Shown piece after piece: positions 17,311 to 27,149 of a DNA stretch of 64,000 bases. This DNA comes from Eubacterium uniforme (lineage in GTDB: Bacteria > Bacillota > Clostridia > Lachnospirales > Lachnospiraceae), in the NCBI RefSeq assembly GCF_900167115.1, contig NZ_FUXZ01000009.1, positions 1 through 64,000 on the forward strand, in the 5' to 3' direction. Numbering within the stretch: the stretch's first letter is position 1; every line of letters starts with the position of its first letter. The position numbers were made by a program, and so were the translations under genes. The notes beneath the pieces are model-generated. The model was not told the origin of the DNA. It searched no databases and saw only the letters and a program-made list of their open reading frames with translations.

Positions 17311-18918
17311 TTAATTTTCTTCTACTGCGTCTGCTACTGAAGTTGGAACATAATTTGTATTTAGTTCATTTTTAACTTCATCATCATGCCATGGTTCAGG
17401 ATCTAAGCTTCCATCCTTAACAATCTTTGACTCTATAAACGAAATAATAATACCAATTAAAATAACTATCGCTGAAACAGCCCAACCTAATATAATATTA
17501 GCAGTTGCTGAATAGCCAGATTCTTTTCCTCCATATACACCTTTTTTTACGATTGCAAGATCGTATAAATTCCATGCGAAAAAGATAGTTAAAATAATAG
17601 GTGCTAAATACTTAATCGAAACTTCAAACCATATCGATGACATTTTAAAACTCTTAGTATTCTTATTAATTTCAGCAAGTACTTTCTCTGTTTTAAAGAA
17701 CCAACCAACTGCTATTGTTTCCGTAATACCAACAAATACAAGATTAATTCCATTCGCATATGTATCTACAATATCAAGACATGCAAGACCTGCACCTGTT
17801 ACATATATTAATGAACAAGCAGCTGCAATCACACATACAACCTGAGTTACTTTCTTTGCATTTAATTTAAACTTATCTGAAATCGAAGCTGAAATACCTT
17901 CAATAATTGAAAAGGCTGAATCAATTGCCAATGTACATAAGCAAAAATAGAAAATAAAAGCAAATATACTGTTAAACATTCCATTATTTGTAAGTTTAAC
18001 AATAGCCTGTGGATATATAATAAATGCCGTTTTAACACCTGACGCATCCATATTATCAAGCATTCCAACACCACCCATTGTAGTAAACATTACAATACTA
18101 GAAAGAAGACTTACTCCTAAATCACTGAACGCAATAATTACTGCATCTCTAGCAATATTTGACTCCTTAGGTAAGTATGAACCATATGCAATCATAATAG
18201 CCATCATAATAGAAAGTGAATAAAATACCTGTCCAATGGCATCAATCCATAAACTTGCCACACCAAGCTGTTTTAAATTTGGTGTAATCATTTTTGCTAA
18301 ACCATCAATTCCACCTGGCATAACAGCACCTTTTATTGCCATAATAACAAGACAAACAACTGGCGCAAATACGGTAAATTTAACAACCTTACTAACTGAG
18401 CTTGCACCGTTTCTAATACATACATAAATAAGAACCCATGCTATAACAAGCGCACCTAAAACAAGAGGAGAAATTGTTCCAAATCCCTTTGTTGTTCCAG
18501 TTGTTTTAATCTGTTCTGCCCATAAGCTTCCTGCGCCTTCAACATCACCTGTAAGGCCGTTAAACTTATAAGATAATAGAGCCATTAATATAACCCAAGC
18601 AAATACAACTGCATAATATGTAACAATAACAAATGCATTAACAGTTGCTGACCATCCAATCCACTGGAACTTCTTGTTCATTGCTCCAACTGCATGAATT
18701 GCACCTTTTTGAGTCTTTCTACCGATAGCAATTTCCATCATGAGAAGAGGAATACCTAAAACTAACATCATCAAAATATAAATGAAAATGAATGTTCCTC
18801 CACCATATTTCGCCGCTAATCCCGGAAATCTCCACGCATTTCCCAAACCTACTGCTGATCCAACAGCTGCCAAAATAAATGTGAAGCTAGAGCTCCAACG
18901 TCCTCTTTTTTCTTCCAT
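17311..18918 (-). CDS. Sodium-dependent transporter (NSS/SNF family)
   Basis: A 535-aa inner-membrane symporter of the LeuT fold with about 12 helices. The signature GSAVGLGNAWRFPGLAAKYGG (first helix, Na and substrate site) is followed by GIPLLMMEIAIGR. Bacterial relatives take up amino acids such as tryptophan or other hydrophobic residues with Na; the substrate here is unknown. The cytoplasmic tail ends in charged residues (EPWHDDEVKNE). It is monocistronic, with a shared terminator downstream. Confidence 0.92.
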   Translation of the reverse strand: MEEKRGRWSSSFTFILAAVGSAVGLGNAWRFPGLAAKYGGGTFIFIYILMMLVLGIPLLMMEIAIGRKTQKGAIHAVGAMNKKFQWIGWSATVNAFVIVTYYAVVFAWVILMALLSYKFNGLTGDVEGAGSLWAEQIKTTGTTKGFGTISPLVLGALVIAWVLIYVCIRNGASSVSKVVKFTVFAPVVCLVIMAIKGAVMPGGIDGLAKMITPNLKQLGVASLWIDAIGQVFYSLSIMMAIMIAYGSYLPKESNIARDAVIIAFSDLGVSLLSSIVMFTTMGGVGMLDNMDASGVKTAFIIYPQAIVKLTNNGMFNSIFAFIFYFCLCTLAIDSAFSIIEGISASISDKFKLNAKKVTQVVCVIAAACSLIYVTGAGLACLDIVDTYANGINLVFVGITETIAVGWFFKTEKVLAEINKNTKSFKMSSIWFEVSIKYLAPIILTIFFAWNLYDLAIVKKGVYGGKESGYSATANIILGWAVSAIVILIGIIISFIESKIVKDGSLDPEPWHDDEVKNELNTNYVPTSVADAVEEN

Positions 18919-19010
18919 TTTTACTGCCTCTCGATGTAAAAAACATCTGTCCTTTCTTCTTTAATACATTCTATAATTTTACCACACGATATAGAAAGAT
19001 TCAATAACCG

Positions 19011-19042
19011 AAAGAAACTATCGCATGTGCGATAGTTTCTTT
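19011..19042. terminator. Palindromic terminator downstream of the GH114-like gene
   Basis: AAAGAAACTATCGCA and its reverse complement TGCGATAGTTTCTTT around a 2-base centre. It lies beyond the old 3' end of the GH114-like gene (past the in-frame TAA), supporting the longer original gene. Confidence 0.75.
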
Positions 19043-19043
19043 A

Positions 19044-19223
19044 TTACTATAATGATTTTGCTTTTGACCATTTAGAAAAATACTGCTTTCCTCTTTTCCC
19101 TATAATAGTTCTAACTCTTACAAAACCTTTATTTATATTCTTAATTATAATTCTTGTTTTCTTTGTTTTATATCTCTTTACATTTGCTGTAAATGATTTA
19201 TTACTAGAAGAGAATATTTCATA
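19044..19223 (-). pseudogene. In-frame fibronectin-III-like tail of the GH114-like protein, beyond a TAA codon
   Basis: Immediately after the TAA at 19224-19226 the same frame stays open for about 58 codons (YEIFSSSNKSFTANVKRY...FVRVRTI...YFSKWSKAKSL) up to a TAG just before the terminator. This is the second half of a small Fn3-like module; its first strand (NNRKITLKRVKGVK) is before the TAA. The same module type ends the C11 protease at 28427. So the stop has cut a domain in two. Confidence 0.7.
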
Positions 19224-20213
19224 TTATTTAACACCCTTAACTCTTTTAAGTGTTATCTTTCTATTATTTCTTATTTTTTTAACACTCTTAATAACTGTTG
19301 TTTTTGTATTTACAATTTTCTGTGAAGATAATTCTTTTTCTTCATCAGTTGCATTTGCTCCTAAATCAAGAGAATTTGAAGCATAATATACAAATCCTTT
19401 TTTCTTACAATACTTACTAATCTTATTAATCAAATTCTTATCTGTTGAATACTCTATTAAGTATACATTTCCACCATGCTTACTAACAAAATTAATGTAT
19501 GATTTTGCATACTTATTATCGCCTTCATCCTGTTCAATGAAAGCATTATCATTATCCCAGTCAATTGTTGTAAATACAGATTCCTGAGCAACAGCATTTA
19601 ATATCTTTTCAAGTTTGCCATGTCTTTTTACATATTGTCTTACATAAGTATCTCCGCCATTAACAACAACATCCACATCTAACGCTTTGAAATTTTTAAG
19701 TATTGTTGTTACGCCATTAAATATTTTATCGTTATGATACATATAATATACGTCTACATTATCAACGAAAAAACCATCAACGCCCTTTTTAACAAGCTCT
19801 TTCGCAAGTGTACCTGATATAAAATCCTGCCACTTCTTCTTGGATACATCAACCCATCTTTCATCTTCCCAGTTCTCATATACATCAAGAGTTACATCCT
19901 CATAATCCTTATAGTAATCTCTAAAATTTTCTACTGAGCCAAGATTAATATAACTATAAACTGTATGTCCTGTTTTTCTAAGTTTCTTAATTGTATTTGC
20001 TGAATATCCCTGTGCATCTATAACGATTGTTCTATACTCATTAAGTTTTTCAACATCTTTTTCTTCTACACTATTAAATACACCAAATTCATATTTGATT
20101 CCCTTACTATTAATTCCTGACTTTGCATAAACTTTATTACTATTAAAAATATTCATGGCAAAGCCACAAACCAAAATCAAAACCACAACTTTTAAACAAA
20201 TAAATCTTTTCAT
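19224..20213 (-). CDS. Secreted GH114-like (endo-alpha-1,4-polygalactosaminidase-related) TIM-barrel protein, truncated C-terminus
   Basis: The 329-aa product has a signal peptide (cleavage near VYA-KS) and then a barrel domain of the GH114/TM1410 type. Motifs are FGVFNSVE near 43, TIVIDAQGYS, VYSYINLGSVENFRDYY and GVDGFFVDNVDVY with Asp151. Family members cleave galactosamine-containing exopolysaccharide, but many are uncharacterised. GGAG lies 7 bases before the ATG. After the barrel a basic linker begins an Fn3-like module that is cut by TAA at 19224 while the frame continues. Confidence 0.75.
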   Translation of the reverse strand: MKRFICLKVVVLILVCGFAMNIFNSNKVYAKSGINSKGIKYEFGVFNSVEEKDVEKLNEYRTIVIDAQGYSANTIKKLRKTGHTVYSYINLGSVENFRDYYKDYEDVTLDVYENWEDERWVDVSKKKWQDFISGTLAKELVKKGVDGFFVDNVDVYYMYHNDKIFNGVTTILKNFKALDVDVVVNGGDTYVRQYVKRHGKLEKILNAVAQESVFTTIDWDNDNAFIEQDEGDNKYAKSYINFVSKHGGNVYLIEYSTDKNLINKISKYCKKKGFVYYASNSLDLGANATDEEKELSSQKIVNTKTTVIKSVKKIRNNRKITLKRVKGVK

Positions 20214-20232
20214 AATCTGCTCCTTTTATAAT

Positions 20233-20264
20233 TTTAGCCCAAAGAAAATCTTTGGGCTATTTAT
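20233..20264 (-). terminator. Rho-independent terminator after the VanZ gene
   Basis: TAGCCCAAAGA / TCTTTGGGCTA with an AAA/TTT loop between the VanZ-family gene and the GH114-like gene, so these are probably separate transcripts. Confidence 0.8.
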
Positions 20265-20271
20265 GTCTACA

Positions 20272-20859
20272 TTATGCTTCTTCAACACTTGTATTTTTGT
20301 TTTCAATCACATTTACCAAATAATTATATATCGGTAAAACAATCAATTTACAAATAATTATGCCAGCAAATGCTCCAATAGTATTTAAAATAACATCATC
20401 AACATCTACAACACGATAATTATATCCTATCATTTTACCAATCATAAATTGCATTATTTCAATTGCTATTGATGTGCAAACAAAAATAATACAATAATTT
20501 ATTATTTTTTTATTCTTTATTGCAATTGGTATATATATTCCTAATGGAAATAATAAAATTAAATTTCCACCTAATTGTCTCATTATTACAAACGATCTAT
20601 CGTCACGCAATATTTCAATAATCGATTTGAACGGAATAATATTATAATTTTTCCCATAACCATAATTTTTATGTATTTCAATTACTGATTTCTGAAATGG
20701 TATCGGAAAAAATACCACTCCTACTAAACAAATAATGTATACTATAAAAACTATACTAACTATATTATCTATTACGTTATTTTTCTTCCATAAAACAATA
20801 AAATATACAAAAATTGAAAACGTACATATTATTAGACCTAAAAAATCAAACTCTATCAT
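20272..20859 (-). CDS. VanZ family membrane protein
   Basis: A 195-aa protein with about five membrane helices. The VanZ-family features are NIIPFKSI after helix two and a C-terminal pattern DVDDVILNTIGAFAGI. VanZ itself contributes to teicoplanin resistance, but chromosomal relatives are mostly of unknown function. Its ATG overlaps the stop of the preceding small secreted protein gene (ATGA), so the two are translated together. Confidence 0.85.
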   Translation of the reverse strand: MIEFDFLGLIICTFSIFVYFIVLWKKNNVIDNIVSIVFIVYIICLVGVVFFPIPFQKSVIEIHKNYGYGKNYNIIPFKSIIEILRDDRSFVIMRQLGGNLILLFPLGIYIPIAIKNKKIINYCIIFVCTSIAIEIMQFMIGKMIGYNYRVVDVDDVILNTIGAFAGIIICKLIVLPIYNYLVNVIENKNTSVEEA

Positions 20860-21251
20860 TGTGTAATCTTAATCTTTCCTTTCAAATGTGCTCCATCCAA
20901 GTCTTTAACCAAGTATAGTTTGTATTTTCCAGAAGACATATTTGTCCACTTTTCTTTTGTTGTACCACTATACTTCACATCTACCTCTCCAATATTTGTA
21001 TTAAAAATCCAATCTTTACGATATAAAATAATTGTAAATTCCTTTTTTTTACATCTATCTTCATCACAAGATGACGTTACTTTAATTTTTATATCTCCCT
21101 TATCAAAACTTCTATATTTACCATCAACGAAATTTTCAAAATTAAATGTAGTAGTATATGCTTCTTTAGCAAATACCAATGTTGGTAATGATATTATTAT
21201 TGCAAATGCAACAATTGTTAATTTTCTTAATATGTTTTTTATGTATTTCAT
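20856..21251 (-). CDS. Small secreted protein of unknown function
   Basis: A 131-aa protein with an N-terminal signal (MKYIKNILRKLTIVAFAIII, cleavage near VFA-KE). The roughly 95-residue mature part looks like a beta-sandwich with one cysteine pair (SSCDEDRCKKK) and a final repeated strand pattern. The start at 21251 follows AAGGTGG; an upstream ATG gives 11 extra charged residues. It is coupled to the VanZ gene by a 4-base overlap. No family was recognised. Confidence 0.65.
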   Translation of the reverse strand: MKYIKNILRKLTIVAFAIIISLPTLVFAKEAYTTTFNFENFVDGKYRSFDKGDIKIKVTSSCDEDRCKKKEFTIILYRKDWIFNTNIGEVDVKYSGTTKEKWTNMSSGKYKLYLVKDLDGAHLKGKIKITQ

Positions 21252-21381
21252 TTTTTCCACCTTACGCCTTTCTATAGTATTCATAACAAGTAAATTTTTA
21301 TTATGTCATGAAAAAATGTTATAACATTAATATTATTAATTTTACAACTAAAAGTTGTTCTCTAATATTCAATTTTCACAT

Positions 21382-21413
21382 TAAAAGAGAGTCGTATTCT
21401 ATACGACTCCCCT
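21382..21413 (-). terminator. Rho-independent terminator of tpiA
   Basis: On minus, GAGTCGTAT-AGA-ATACGACTC then TCTTTT. Confidence 0.9.
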
Positions 21414-21439
21414 TATATATTAATATATTAATTTATAAA

Positions 21440-22189
21440 TTACTTATTGTAATTAACAATCTGACCAAAGTCAGCCTTAAGGCTTGCGCCACCAACTAAA
21501 CCACCATCGATGTCTGGCTTAGCCATAAGTTCAGCAGCGTTACCAGCGTTCATTGATCCACCATACTGAATTCTGATTGCTGCAGCTGTAGCATCATCAT
21601 AAATTTCAGCAATAAGATCTCTGATTGCCTTACATACTTCTTCAGCCTGATCTGATGTAGCTGTCTTACCTGTTCCGATAGCCCAAATTGGCTCGTAAGC
21701 GATAACTACATTCTTAGCCTGATCTGCACTTACACCAAGAAGTGCGATCTTAATCTGCATACGAATCCAATCGATTGTGATACCCTGTTCTCTCTGTGTA
21801 AGAGATTCACCACAACAGATGATTGGAATTAAATTATGCTCAATAGCCTTTAATACTTTCTTATTAACTGTTTCATCAGTTTCAGCGAAGTATTCTCTTC
21901 TTTCTGAATGACCGATAATAACATATTTCACGCCCGCATCAACTAACATGTTTGGAGCAATTTCGCCTGTATAAGCGCCGCTTTCTTCAAAATAAAGATT
22001 TTCAGCACCGATAGCGATGTTTGTTCCCTTTGTAGCTTCAACAGCAGGAATAATGTCAATAGCTGGAACGCAGAATACTACGTCCACATCATCATTTGCA
22101 ACTAATGGTTTTAATTCTTCGATTAAAGCAACTGCCTCACTTGGAGTTTTGTTCATTTTCCAGTTACCTGCGATAATATTTCTTCTCAT
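21440..22189 (-). CDS. tpiA: Triosephosphate isomerase
   Basis: The 249-aa TIM-barrel enzyme interconverts dihydroxyacetone phosphate and glyceraldehyde 3-phosphate. [14 protein letters not shown] holds the catalytic Lys, IIGHSERR the His, [11 protein letters not shown] the Glu, and GGSM and GLVGGASL the phosphate loops. The start at 22189 follows AGGAG; the longer frame adds 30 residues without family support. It follows pgk by 19 bases and is probably cotranscribed. Confidence 0.97.
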   Translation of the reverse strand: MRRNIIAGNWKMNKTPSEAVALIEELKPLVANDDVDVVFCVPAIDIIPAVEATKGTNIAIGAENLYFEESGAYTGEIAPNMLVDAGVKYVIIGHSERREYFAETDETVNKKVLKAIEHNLIPIICCGESLTQREQGITIDWIRMQIKIALLGVSADQAKNVVIAYEPIWAIGTGKTATSDQAEEVCKAIRDLIAEIYDDATAAAIRIQYGGSMNAGNAAELMAKPDIDGGLVGGASLKADFGQIVNYNK

Positions 22190-22208
22190 TTTTAATTCTC
22201 CTGATATA

Positions 22209-23417
22209 TTATTTATCATTTGCTGCTGCAACACCTGGAAGTTCCTTACCTTCAAGGAATTCAAGTGAAGCGCCACCACCTGTTGAAATATGGCTCATCT
22301 TAGGGCCAAATCCCATCTGGTTAACAGCTGCTGCACTATCACCACCACCGATGATTGTTGTAGCATCTGTATCAGCAAGTGCTTCTGCAACTGCCTTTGT
22401 ACCTGCAGCAAGTGTTGGGTTTTCGAATACACCCATAGGTCCGTTCCAAACTACTGTCTTAGCACTCTTAACTGCTTCAGCATAAAGTTCTCTTGTCTTA
22501 GGACCGATATCAAGACCTTCCTTGTCATCAGGAATTTCGTTTGTAGCAACTACTTCTGTAGCGATTTCTGCATCGATTGGATCAGGGAAATCAACAGCTG
22601 CAACTGTATCAACAGGAAGTAATAACTTCTTACCAGCTGCTTCTGCCTTCTTGATCATTTCATTACAGTAGTCAAGCTTTGTATCGTCAACAAGTGACTT
22701 ACCAACTTTACCACCCTGAGCCTTAACGAATGTATAAGCCATACCTCCACCAATGATAAGTGTATCGCACTTTTCAAGAAGGTTGTTAATTACGTTAAGC
22801 TTATCAGCAACTTTAGCACCACCAAGGATAGCTACGAATGGTCTTTCTGGGTTGTTTACAGCGTTACCTAAGAAATCAATTTCTTTCTGCATAAGGTAAC
22901 CAACAACTGCTGTATCAACATATTCTGTAACACCAACATTTGAGCAGTGAGCTCTGTGAGCTGTACCAAATGCATCGTTAACAAATACGTCAGCAACTGA
23001 AGCTAAATCTTTTGAGAAAGCTTCACCATTCTTTGTTTCTTCTGCTCTGAATCTTGTGTTTTCAAGTAAGATAACATCTCCATCATTCATAGCATCAACT
23101 GCAGCTCTAACTGTATCATCAACAACTTCAAGACTTGGAACGAATTTAACTTCCTGTCCTAATAATTCTGATAATCTTACAGCTACTGGTGCAAGTGTCT
23201 TTGTCTGTTTATCTTCTTCTGTTTTTACTTTTCCAAGATGTGAGCAAAGAATAATCTTTCCTCCATCTGCGATTAATTTCTTAATTGTTGGAAGAGCAGC
23301 TACAAGACGGTTTTCGTCTGTAATCTTGCCATCTTTTAAAGGCACGTTAAAGTCACATCTGCAAAGTACTCTCTGACCTTTTACATTGATATCATCAACT
23401 GATTTTTTGTTAAGCAT
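22209..23417 (-). CDS. pgk: Phosphoglycerate kinase
   Basis: The 402-aa two-domain kinase forms ATP from 1,3-bisphosphoglycerate. [22 protein letters not shown] is the substrate-binding start, then [19 protein letters not shown] and the C-terminal GGGDSAAAV and [14 protein letters not shown] nucleotide loops. It is separated from gap by a strong terminator and a dispersed palindromic repeat, and directly followed by tpiA. Confidence 0.98.
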   Translation of the reverse strand: MLNKKSVDDINVKGQRVLCRCDFNVPLKDGKITDENRLVAALPTIKKLIADGGKIILCSHLGKVKTEEDKQTKTLAPVAVRLSELLGQEVKFVPSLEVVDDTVRAAVDAMNDGDVILLENTRFRAEETKNGEAFSKDLASVADVFVNDAFGTAHRAHCSNVGVTEYVDTAVVGYLMQKEIDFLGNAVNNPERPFVAILGGAKVADKLNVINNLLEKCDTLIIGGGMAYTFVKAQGGKVGKSLVDDTKLDYCNEMIKKAEAAGKKLLLPVDTVAAVDFPDPIDAEIATEVVATNEIPDDKEGLDIGPKTRELYAEAVKSAKTVVWNGPMGVFENPTLAAGTKAVAEALADTDATTIIGGGDSAAAVNQMGFGPKMSHISTGGGASLEFLEGKELPGVAAANDK

Positions 23418-23473
23418 CTTTTGTGCTCCTTTCTTAATGAAGGAAATTCATAAAGAATTTCCTGAATGTATTT

Positions 23474-23542
23474 GTGCAAAGTCCTTTGGACTTTGTGTCC
23501 CGAAGGGATTAAATCGTTGTATCCTTTTCAACGATTTAACTC
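23474..23542. repeat. Dispersed palindromic element, second copy (gap-pgk spacer)
   Basis: It contains CAAAGTCC-TTT-GGACTTTG, then TCCCGAAGGGA, then AAATCGTTG / CAACGATTT. Over about 65 bases it is nearly identical to the unit of the 14601-14955 array but in the opposite orientation. This shows a mobile or REP-like intergenic element rather than a local slip duplication. Confidence 0.85.
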
Positions 23543-23567
23543 ATATTTTTTAGCTCATAAAAATATA

Positions 23568-23597
23568 AAGGGTCCGGCCCATATAAGCCGGACCCTG
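23568..23597 (-). terminator. Strong G+C-rich terminator of gap
   Basis: AGGGTCCGGC / GCCGGACCCT with an 8-base loop; on minus it is followed by TTTATATTTTT. Confidence 0.9.
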
Positions 23598-23625
23598 TTG
23601 GATCTAAATTAATTTACCAAACTAA

Positions 23626-24663
23626 TTATGCAAGTTCAGCAAAATATTTGATTGTTCTAACCATCTGGCTTGTGTATGAGTTTTCGTTGTCATACCATGA
23701 AACAACCTGAACTTCGTAAAGATCATCAGCGATCTTTGAAACCATAGTCTGAGTTGCATCGAATAATGAACCATACTTCATACCGATAACGTCTGATGAA
23801 ACGATTGCATCTTCATTGTAGCCATAGCTTTCTGAAGCAGCAGCCTTCATAGCAGCGTTGATACCTTCAACAGTTACATCACTACCCTTTACAACAGCTG
23901 TAAGGATTGTTGTTGAACCTGTTGGAACTGGAACTCTCTGAGCTGATCCGATAAGTTTTCCGTTAAGTTCTGGAATAACTAAACCGATAGCTTTAGCAGC
24001 ACCTGTTGAGTTAGGTACGATGTTAGCAGCACCAGCTCTAGCTCTTCTAAGGTCACCCTTTCTGTGTGGTCCGTCAAGGATCATCTGGTCACCTGTGTAA
24101 GCATGAATTGTGCTCATGATACCACTCTGAATTGGAGCGTACTTGTTAAGAGCATCAGCCATAGGAGCTAAGCAGTTTGTTGTACATGATGCAGCTGAGA
24201 TGATCTTGTCATCTTTTGTAAGTGTCTTCTCGTTAACTGAGAATACGATTGTAGGAAGGTCGTTTCCAGCTGGAGCTGAAATAACAACTTTCTTAGCACC
24301 TGCATCGATGTGTGCCTGTGATTTATCTTTTGAGCAGTAGAAACCTGTACATTCAAGTACTACATCTACTCCGATTTCTCCCCAAGGAAGTTTTGAAGCA
24401 TCAGCTTCTGCGTAGATCTTAAGTGTCTTACCATCTACTGTAATTGTACCAGCTTCGTCATCAGCTGAAACTGTGTGAAGACCTTCACCGATTCTACCAC
24501 AGTATCCACCCTGAGCTGTATCATACTTTAATAACTGAGCAAGCATTGAAGGCTTTGTTAAGTCGTTGATAGCAACAACATCATAACCTTCTGCACCAAA
24601 CATCTGTCTGAATGCAAGACGACCAATACGGCCAAAACCATTAATTGCAACTTTTACTGACAT
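23626..24663 (-). CDS. gap: Glyceraldehyde-3-phosphate dehydrogenase
   Basis: A 345-aa NAD-dependent glycolytic dehydrogenase. [13 protein letters not shown] is the NAD-binding start, [12 protein letters not shown] carries the catalytic Cys, and [19 protein letters not shown] and [12 protein letters not shown] are standard. AGGAGG precedes the ATG. Strong codon bias and a good promoter fit high expression. A terminator isolates it from pgk and tpiA, so the three are not a simple operon here. Confidence 0.98.
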   Translation of the reverse strand: MSVKVAINGFGRIGRLAFRQMFGAEGYDVVAINDLTKPSMLAQLLKYDTAQGGYCGRIGEGLHTVSADDEAGTITVDGKTLKIYAEADASKLPWGEIGVDVVLECTGFYCSKDKSQAHIDAGAKKVVISAPAGNDLPTIVFSVNEKTLTKDDKIISAASCTTNCLAPMADALNKYAPIQSGIMSTIHAYTGDQMILDGPHRKGDLRRARAGAANIVPNSTGAAKAIGLVIPELNGKLIGSAQRVPVPTGSTTILTAVVKGSDVTVEGINAAMKAAASESYGYNEDAIVSSDVIGMKYGSLFDATQTMVSKIADDLYEVQVVSWYDNENSYTSQMVRTIKYFAELA

Positions 24664-24720
24664 TGCGTTTTTCCTCCTGAAACTTTTATTCTTCTGTTAA
24701 TTGATAATTAACTAACAATT

Positions 24721-24749
24721 ATTTTACAAAATTTCTTTGTAAATATCAA
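24721..24749 (-). promoter_or_regulatory. Sigma-A-type promoter of gap
   Basis: On minus, TTGATA and TAAAAT with a 17-base spacer, about 60 bases upstream of the gap start. Confidence 0.6.
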
Positions 24750-24878
24750 GTGATTTTTGCATTTAGTTTAAAGATTATCAAAAATTTAACAATCTATATA
24801 ACGCCAATTACCTTTATTTGTTTATCTTTTATAAATAATCCAATAAAGTTATTATTTTTACAAACATCAAATAATCTT

Positions 24879-27128
24879 TTATATGAGTTTGAACTCCTCC
24901 AAATCATCAAGATTTAAAGCCATTTCTTTATCATTAACTCTTACCAAAGCCTTATACTTTTTATTTGCTTTAACTTTAAGACTTATCACCTTTCCATCTT
25001 TCCATGAAAAATCAAAACTAGCTCCACCTCTTACTACTAATCCCTTTACACTTCCACTTTTCCATTCATCAGGAATTGCAGGTAAAATGTATACCACTCT
25101 TTCTTCATCTTCATTAAGAATATCTCTATGTGATTGTATAAGCATTTCACTAATAGCTGCTATGCTTCCAAAGTTTCCATCAATTTGGAATGGTGGATGA
25201 TTATCAAATAAATTAGGTAGTGTGGATTTTTCTAATAAAGCCACCAAGTTTTTATATGCATTTGCTCCATCACGAAGTCTTGCGAACATAGCTATGATCC
25301 AAGCTCTACTCCATCCTGTATGACCACCACCATGCGCTAACCTATCTTCAAGTGATTTTCTTGCTGCTTCCATAAGCTTAGGTGTTTCATCAAAACTAAA
25401 TTGCGATGATGGGAACAAACCATATAAATGTGATATATGTCTATGACCTTTTTCGGCTTCATCATATTCATTAAACCATTCTAAAATTTGTCCCTTACTT
25501 CCTATCTTAACTTCCGGTAATTTACTTAAAACAGCTTCTAATTTTTCTATGTACTCTTTATCTTCACCAAGGATTTTTGCACTTCTAATATTAATCTTAA
25601 ATAAATCCCTTAAGATTTCATTATCCATGGTGCATCCAAATCCATTGCACCCTTTAGTTCCATCAGGAAGTATGTATGTATTTTCAGGCGATACCGATGG
25701 ACATGTTACAAGTTTTCCATTGTATTCAACCAAGTAATCAATAAAGAATTGCGTACTTTCCTTAATGATTTCATACATGTCTTTTAAAAATTCTTCATCA
25801 CCCGTATACTCATAGTGATCCCATATATGAGTGCAAAGCCAAGCAAATCCCATAGGCCAATATGTAGCAGGATTATATGTATCCTGAGGTGCACAATCTC
25901 CCCATATGTCTGTATTATGATGAGCAACTATTCCACCACATCCATACATGTTACTAGCAACTTCTCTTCCATGCGTTTCCATTCTCTTTATATGAGCAAA
26001 TAACGGTTCATGAAGACTGGATAAATTTAGTCTTTCAGCAGACCAGTAATTCATTTGTGCATTTATGTTTATTGTAAACTTACTTCCCCAAGGAGGAGTA
26101 AAATCATTATTCCATATACCTTGTAGGTTTGCAGGTAAAAATCCTGGTCTACTTGATGATATCAGCAAATACCTTCCAAATCTAAAATATATATTTATCA
26201 ACTGATTAATACTCTCTATTTTTTTATTACCATTTTCGCTATTTAAATTTTCAAATAAATATTCAATATTTTCATATTTATTTGGTTTTTCATCCATCTC
26301 ACCAAGTGTCAAACTACATGCATCCGCAAGATTACTATAATCCTTTATGTGTTCTTCCTTTATTTTTTCATAACCTTTACACTCAGCTTCATCAAGTCTT
26401 TCCCTAACTTTTTCAAAAGGATTCTCACAATAAAAAGATGTTTCAATTGAAACATAAACAGTTATAGAATCAGCATCTTCACATATAATGTGATTTGACA
26501 TTACATCTGCATTTGCTCCATCACAGACGCATCTAAGACCTACCACGTATTCCACTGCGTCATCCATAGACTTTCCATAATAATAAAGTGTATTTTCATC
26601 CTGACTTATATCCGTTCTAACTGGTGAGCAATTATACGAGCAATCAATTGAAACCTTTTCATCTGAATAATAATTAAATGCTATAACCTGTTCATCAAAA
26701 GATGCCAAACATTCTCTATAGTATTTTGTTTCTCCATCATCAGCTATCACATATGCAATAGCCTTATCCAAATCAAGACCTCGTTCAACAACTTGTGCTT
26801 TCCCTTGTTCTTTAATTAAATTAATATACACATTTCCAGCTGTCTGATAAAACGCTTGTGATTCAGGCACAGCTGTAAGTGATAACTTCATAAGTCTTTC
26901 TGCTTCAGGAATCTTTCCAGCAAATATCAACTCTCTTATTTTTGGTAAGTTATCTTTAGCATTTGAATTAACTCTATCATGATAAGAATTACCCCATATG
27001 GAATCTTCATTAACCTGAATGTGTTCTATTTCATTCTCTCCAAAAACCATTCCACCAAGTCTGCCATTTCCAATTGGCAATGCCCTGTTCCACTCCCAAT
27101 TAGAAGGAGTGTAATATCTCATTTTCAT
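24879..27128 (-). CDS. GH95-family alpha-L-fucosidase (cytoplasmic)
   Basis: The 749-aa glycoside hydrolase has the family N-terminus ALPIGNGRLGGMVFGENEIEHIQVNEDSIWGN, then the (alpha/alpha)6 catalytic region with LQGIWNNDFTPPWGSKFTININAQMNYW, WAPQDTYNPATYWPMG-type sequence and HLYGLFPSSQFS, and finally a beta domain. GH95 enzymes invert and remove alpha-1,2-linked fucose (some act on galactose). There is no signal peptide, so it works on imported or small glycans. It is shorter than some family members because the N-terminal beta domain is compact. GGAG precedes the start. Confidence 0.92.
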   Translation of the reverse strand: MKMRYYTPSNWEWNRALPIGNGRLGGMVFGENEIEHIQVNEDSIWGNSYHDRVNSNAKDNLPKIRELIFAGKIPEAERLMKLSLTAVPESQAFYQTAGNVYINLIKEQGKAQVVERGLDLDKAIAYVIADDGETKYYRECLASFDEQVIAFNYYSDEKVSIDCSYNCSPVRTDISQDENTLYYYGKSMDDAVEYVVGLRCVCDGANADVMSNHIICEDADSITVYVSIETSFYCENPFEKVRERLDEAECKGYEKIKEEHIKDYSNLADACSLTLGEMDEKPNKYENIEYLFENLNSENGNKKIESINQLINIYFRFGRYLLISSSRPGFLPANLQGIWNNDFTPPWGSKFTININAQMNYWSAERLNLSSLHEPLFAHIKRMETHGREVASNMYGCGGIVAHHNTDIWGDCAPQDTYNPATYWPMGFAWLCTHIWDHYEYTGDEEFLKDMYEIIKESTQFFIDYLVEYNGKLVTCPSVSPENTYILPDGTKGCNGFGCTMDNEILRDLFKINIRSAKILGEDKEYIEKLEAVLSKLPEVKIGSKGQILEWFNEYDEAEKGHRHISHLYGLFPSSQFSFDETPKLMEAARKSLEDRLAHGGGHTGWSRAWIIAMFARLRDGANAYKNLVALLEKSTLPNLFDNHPPFQIDGNFGSIAAISEMLIQSHRDILNEDEERVVYILPAIPDEWKSGSVKGLVVRGGASFDFSWKDGKVISLKVKANKKYKALVRVNDKEMALNLDDLEEFKLI

Positions 27129-27149
27129 TTTTCTTTCTCCCGTAATAAT

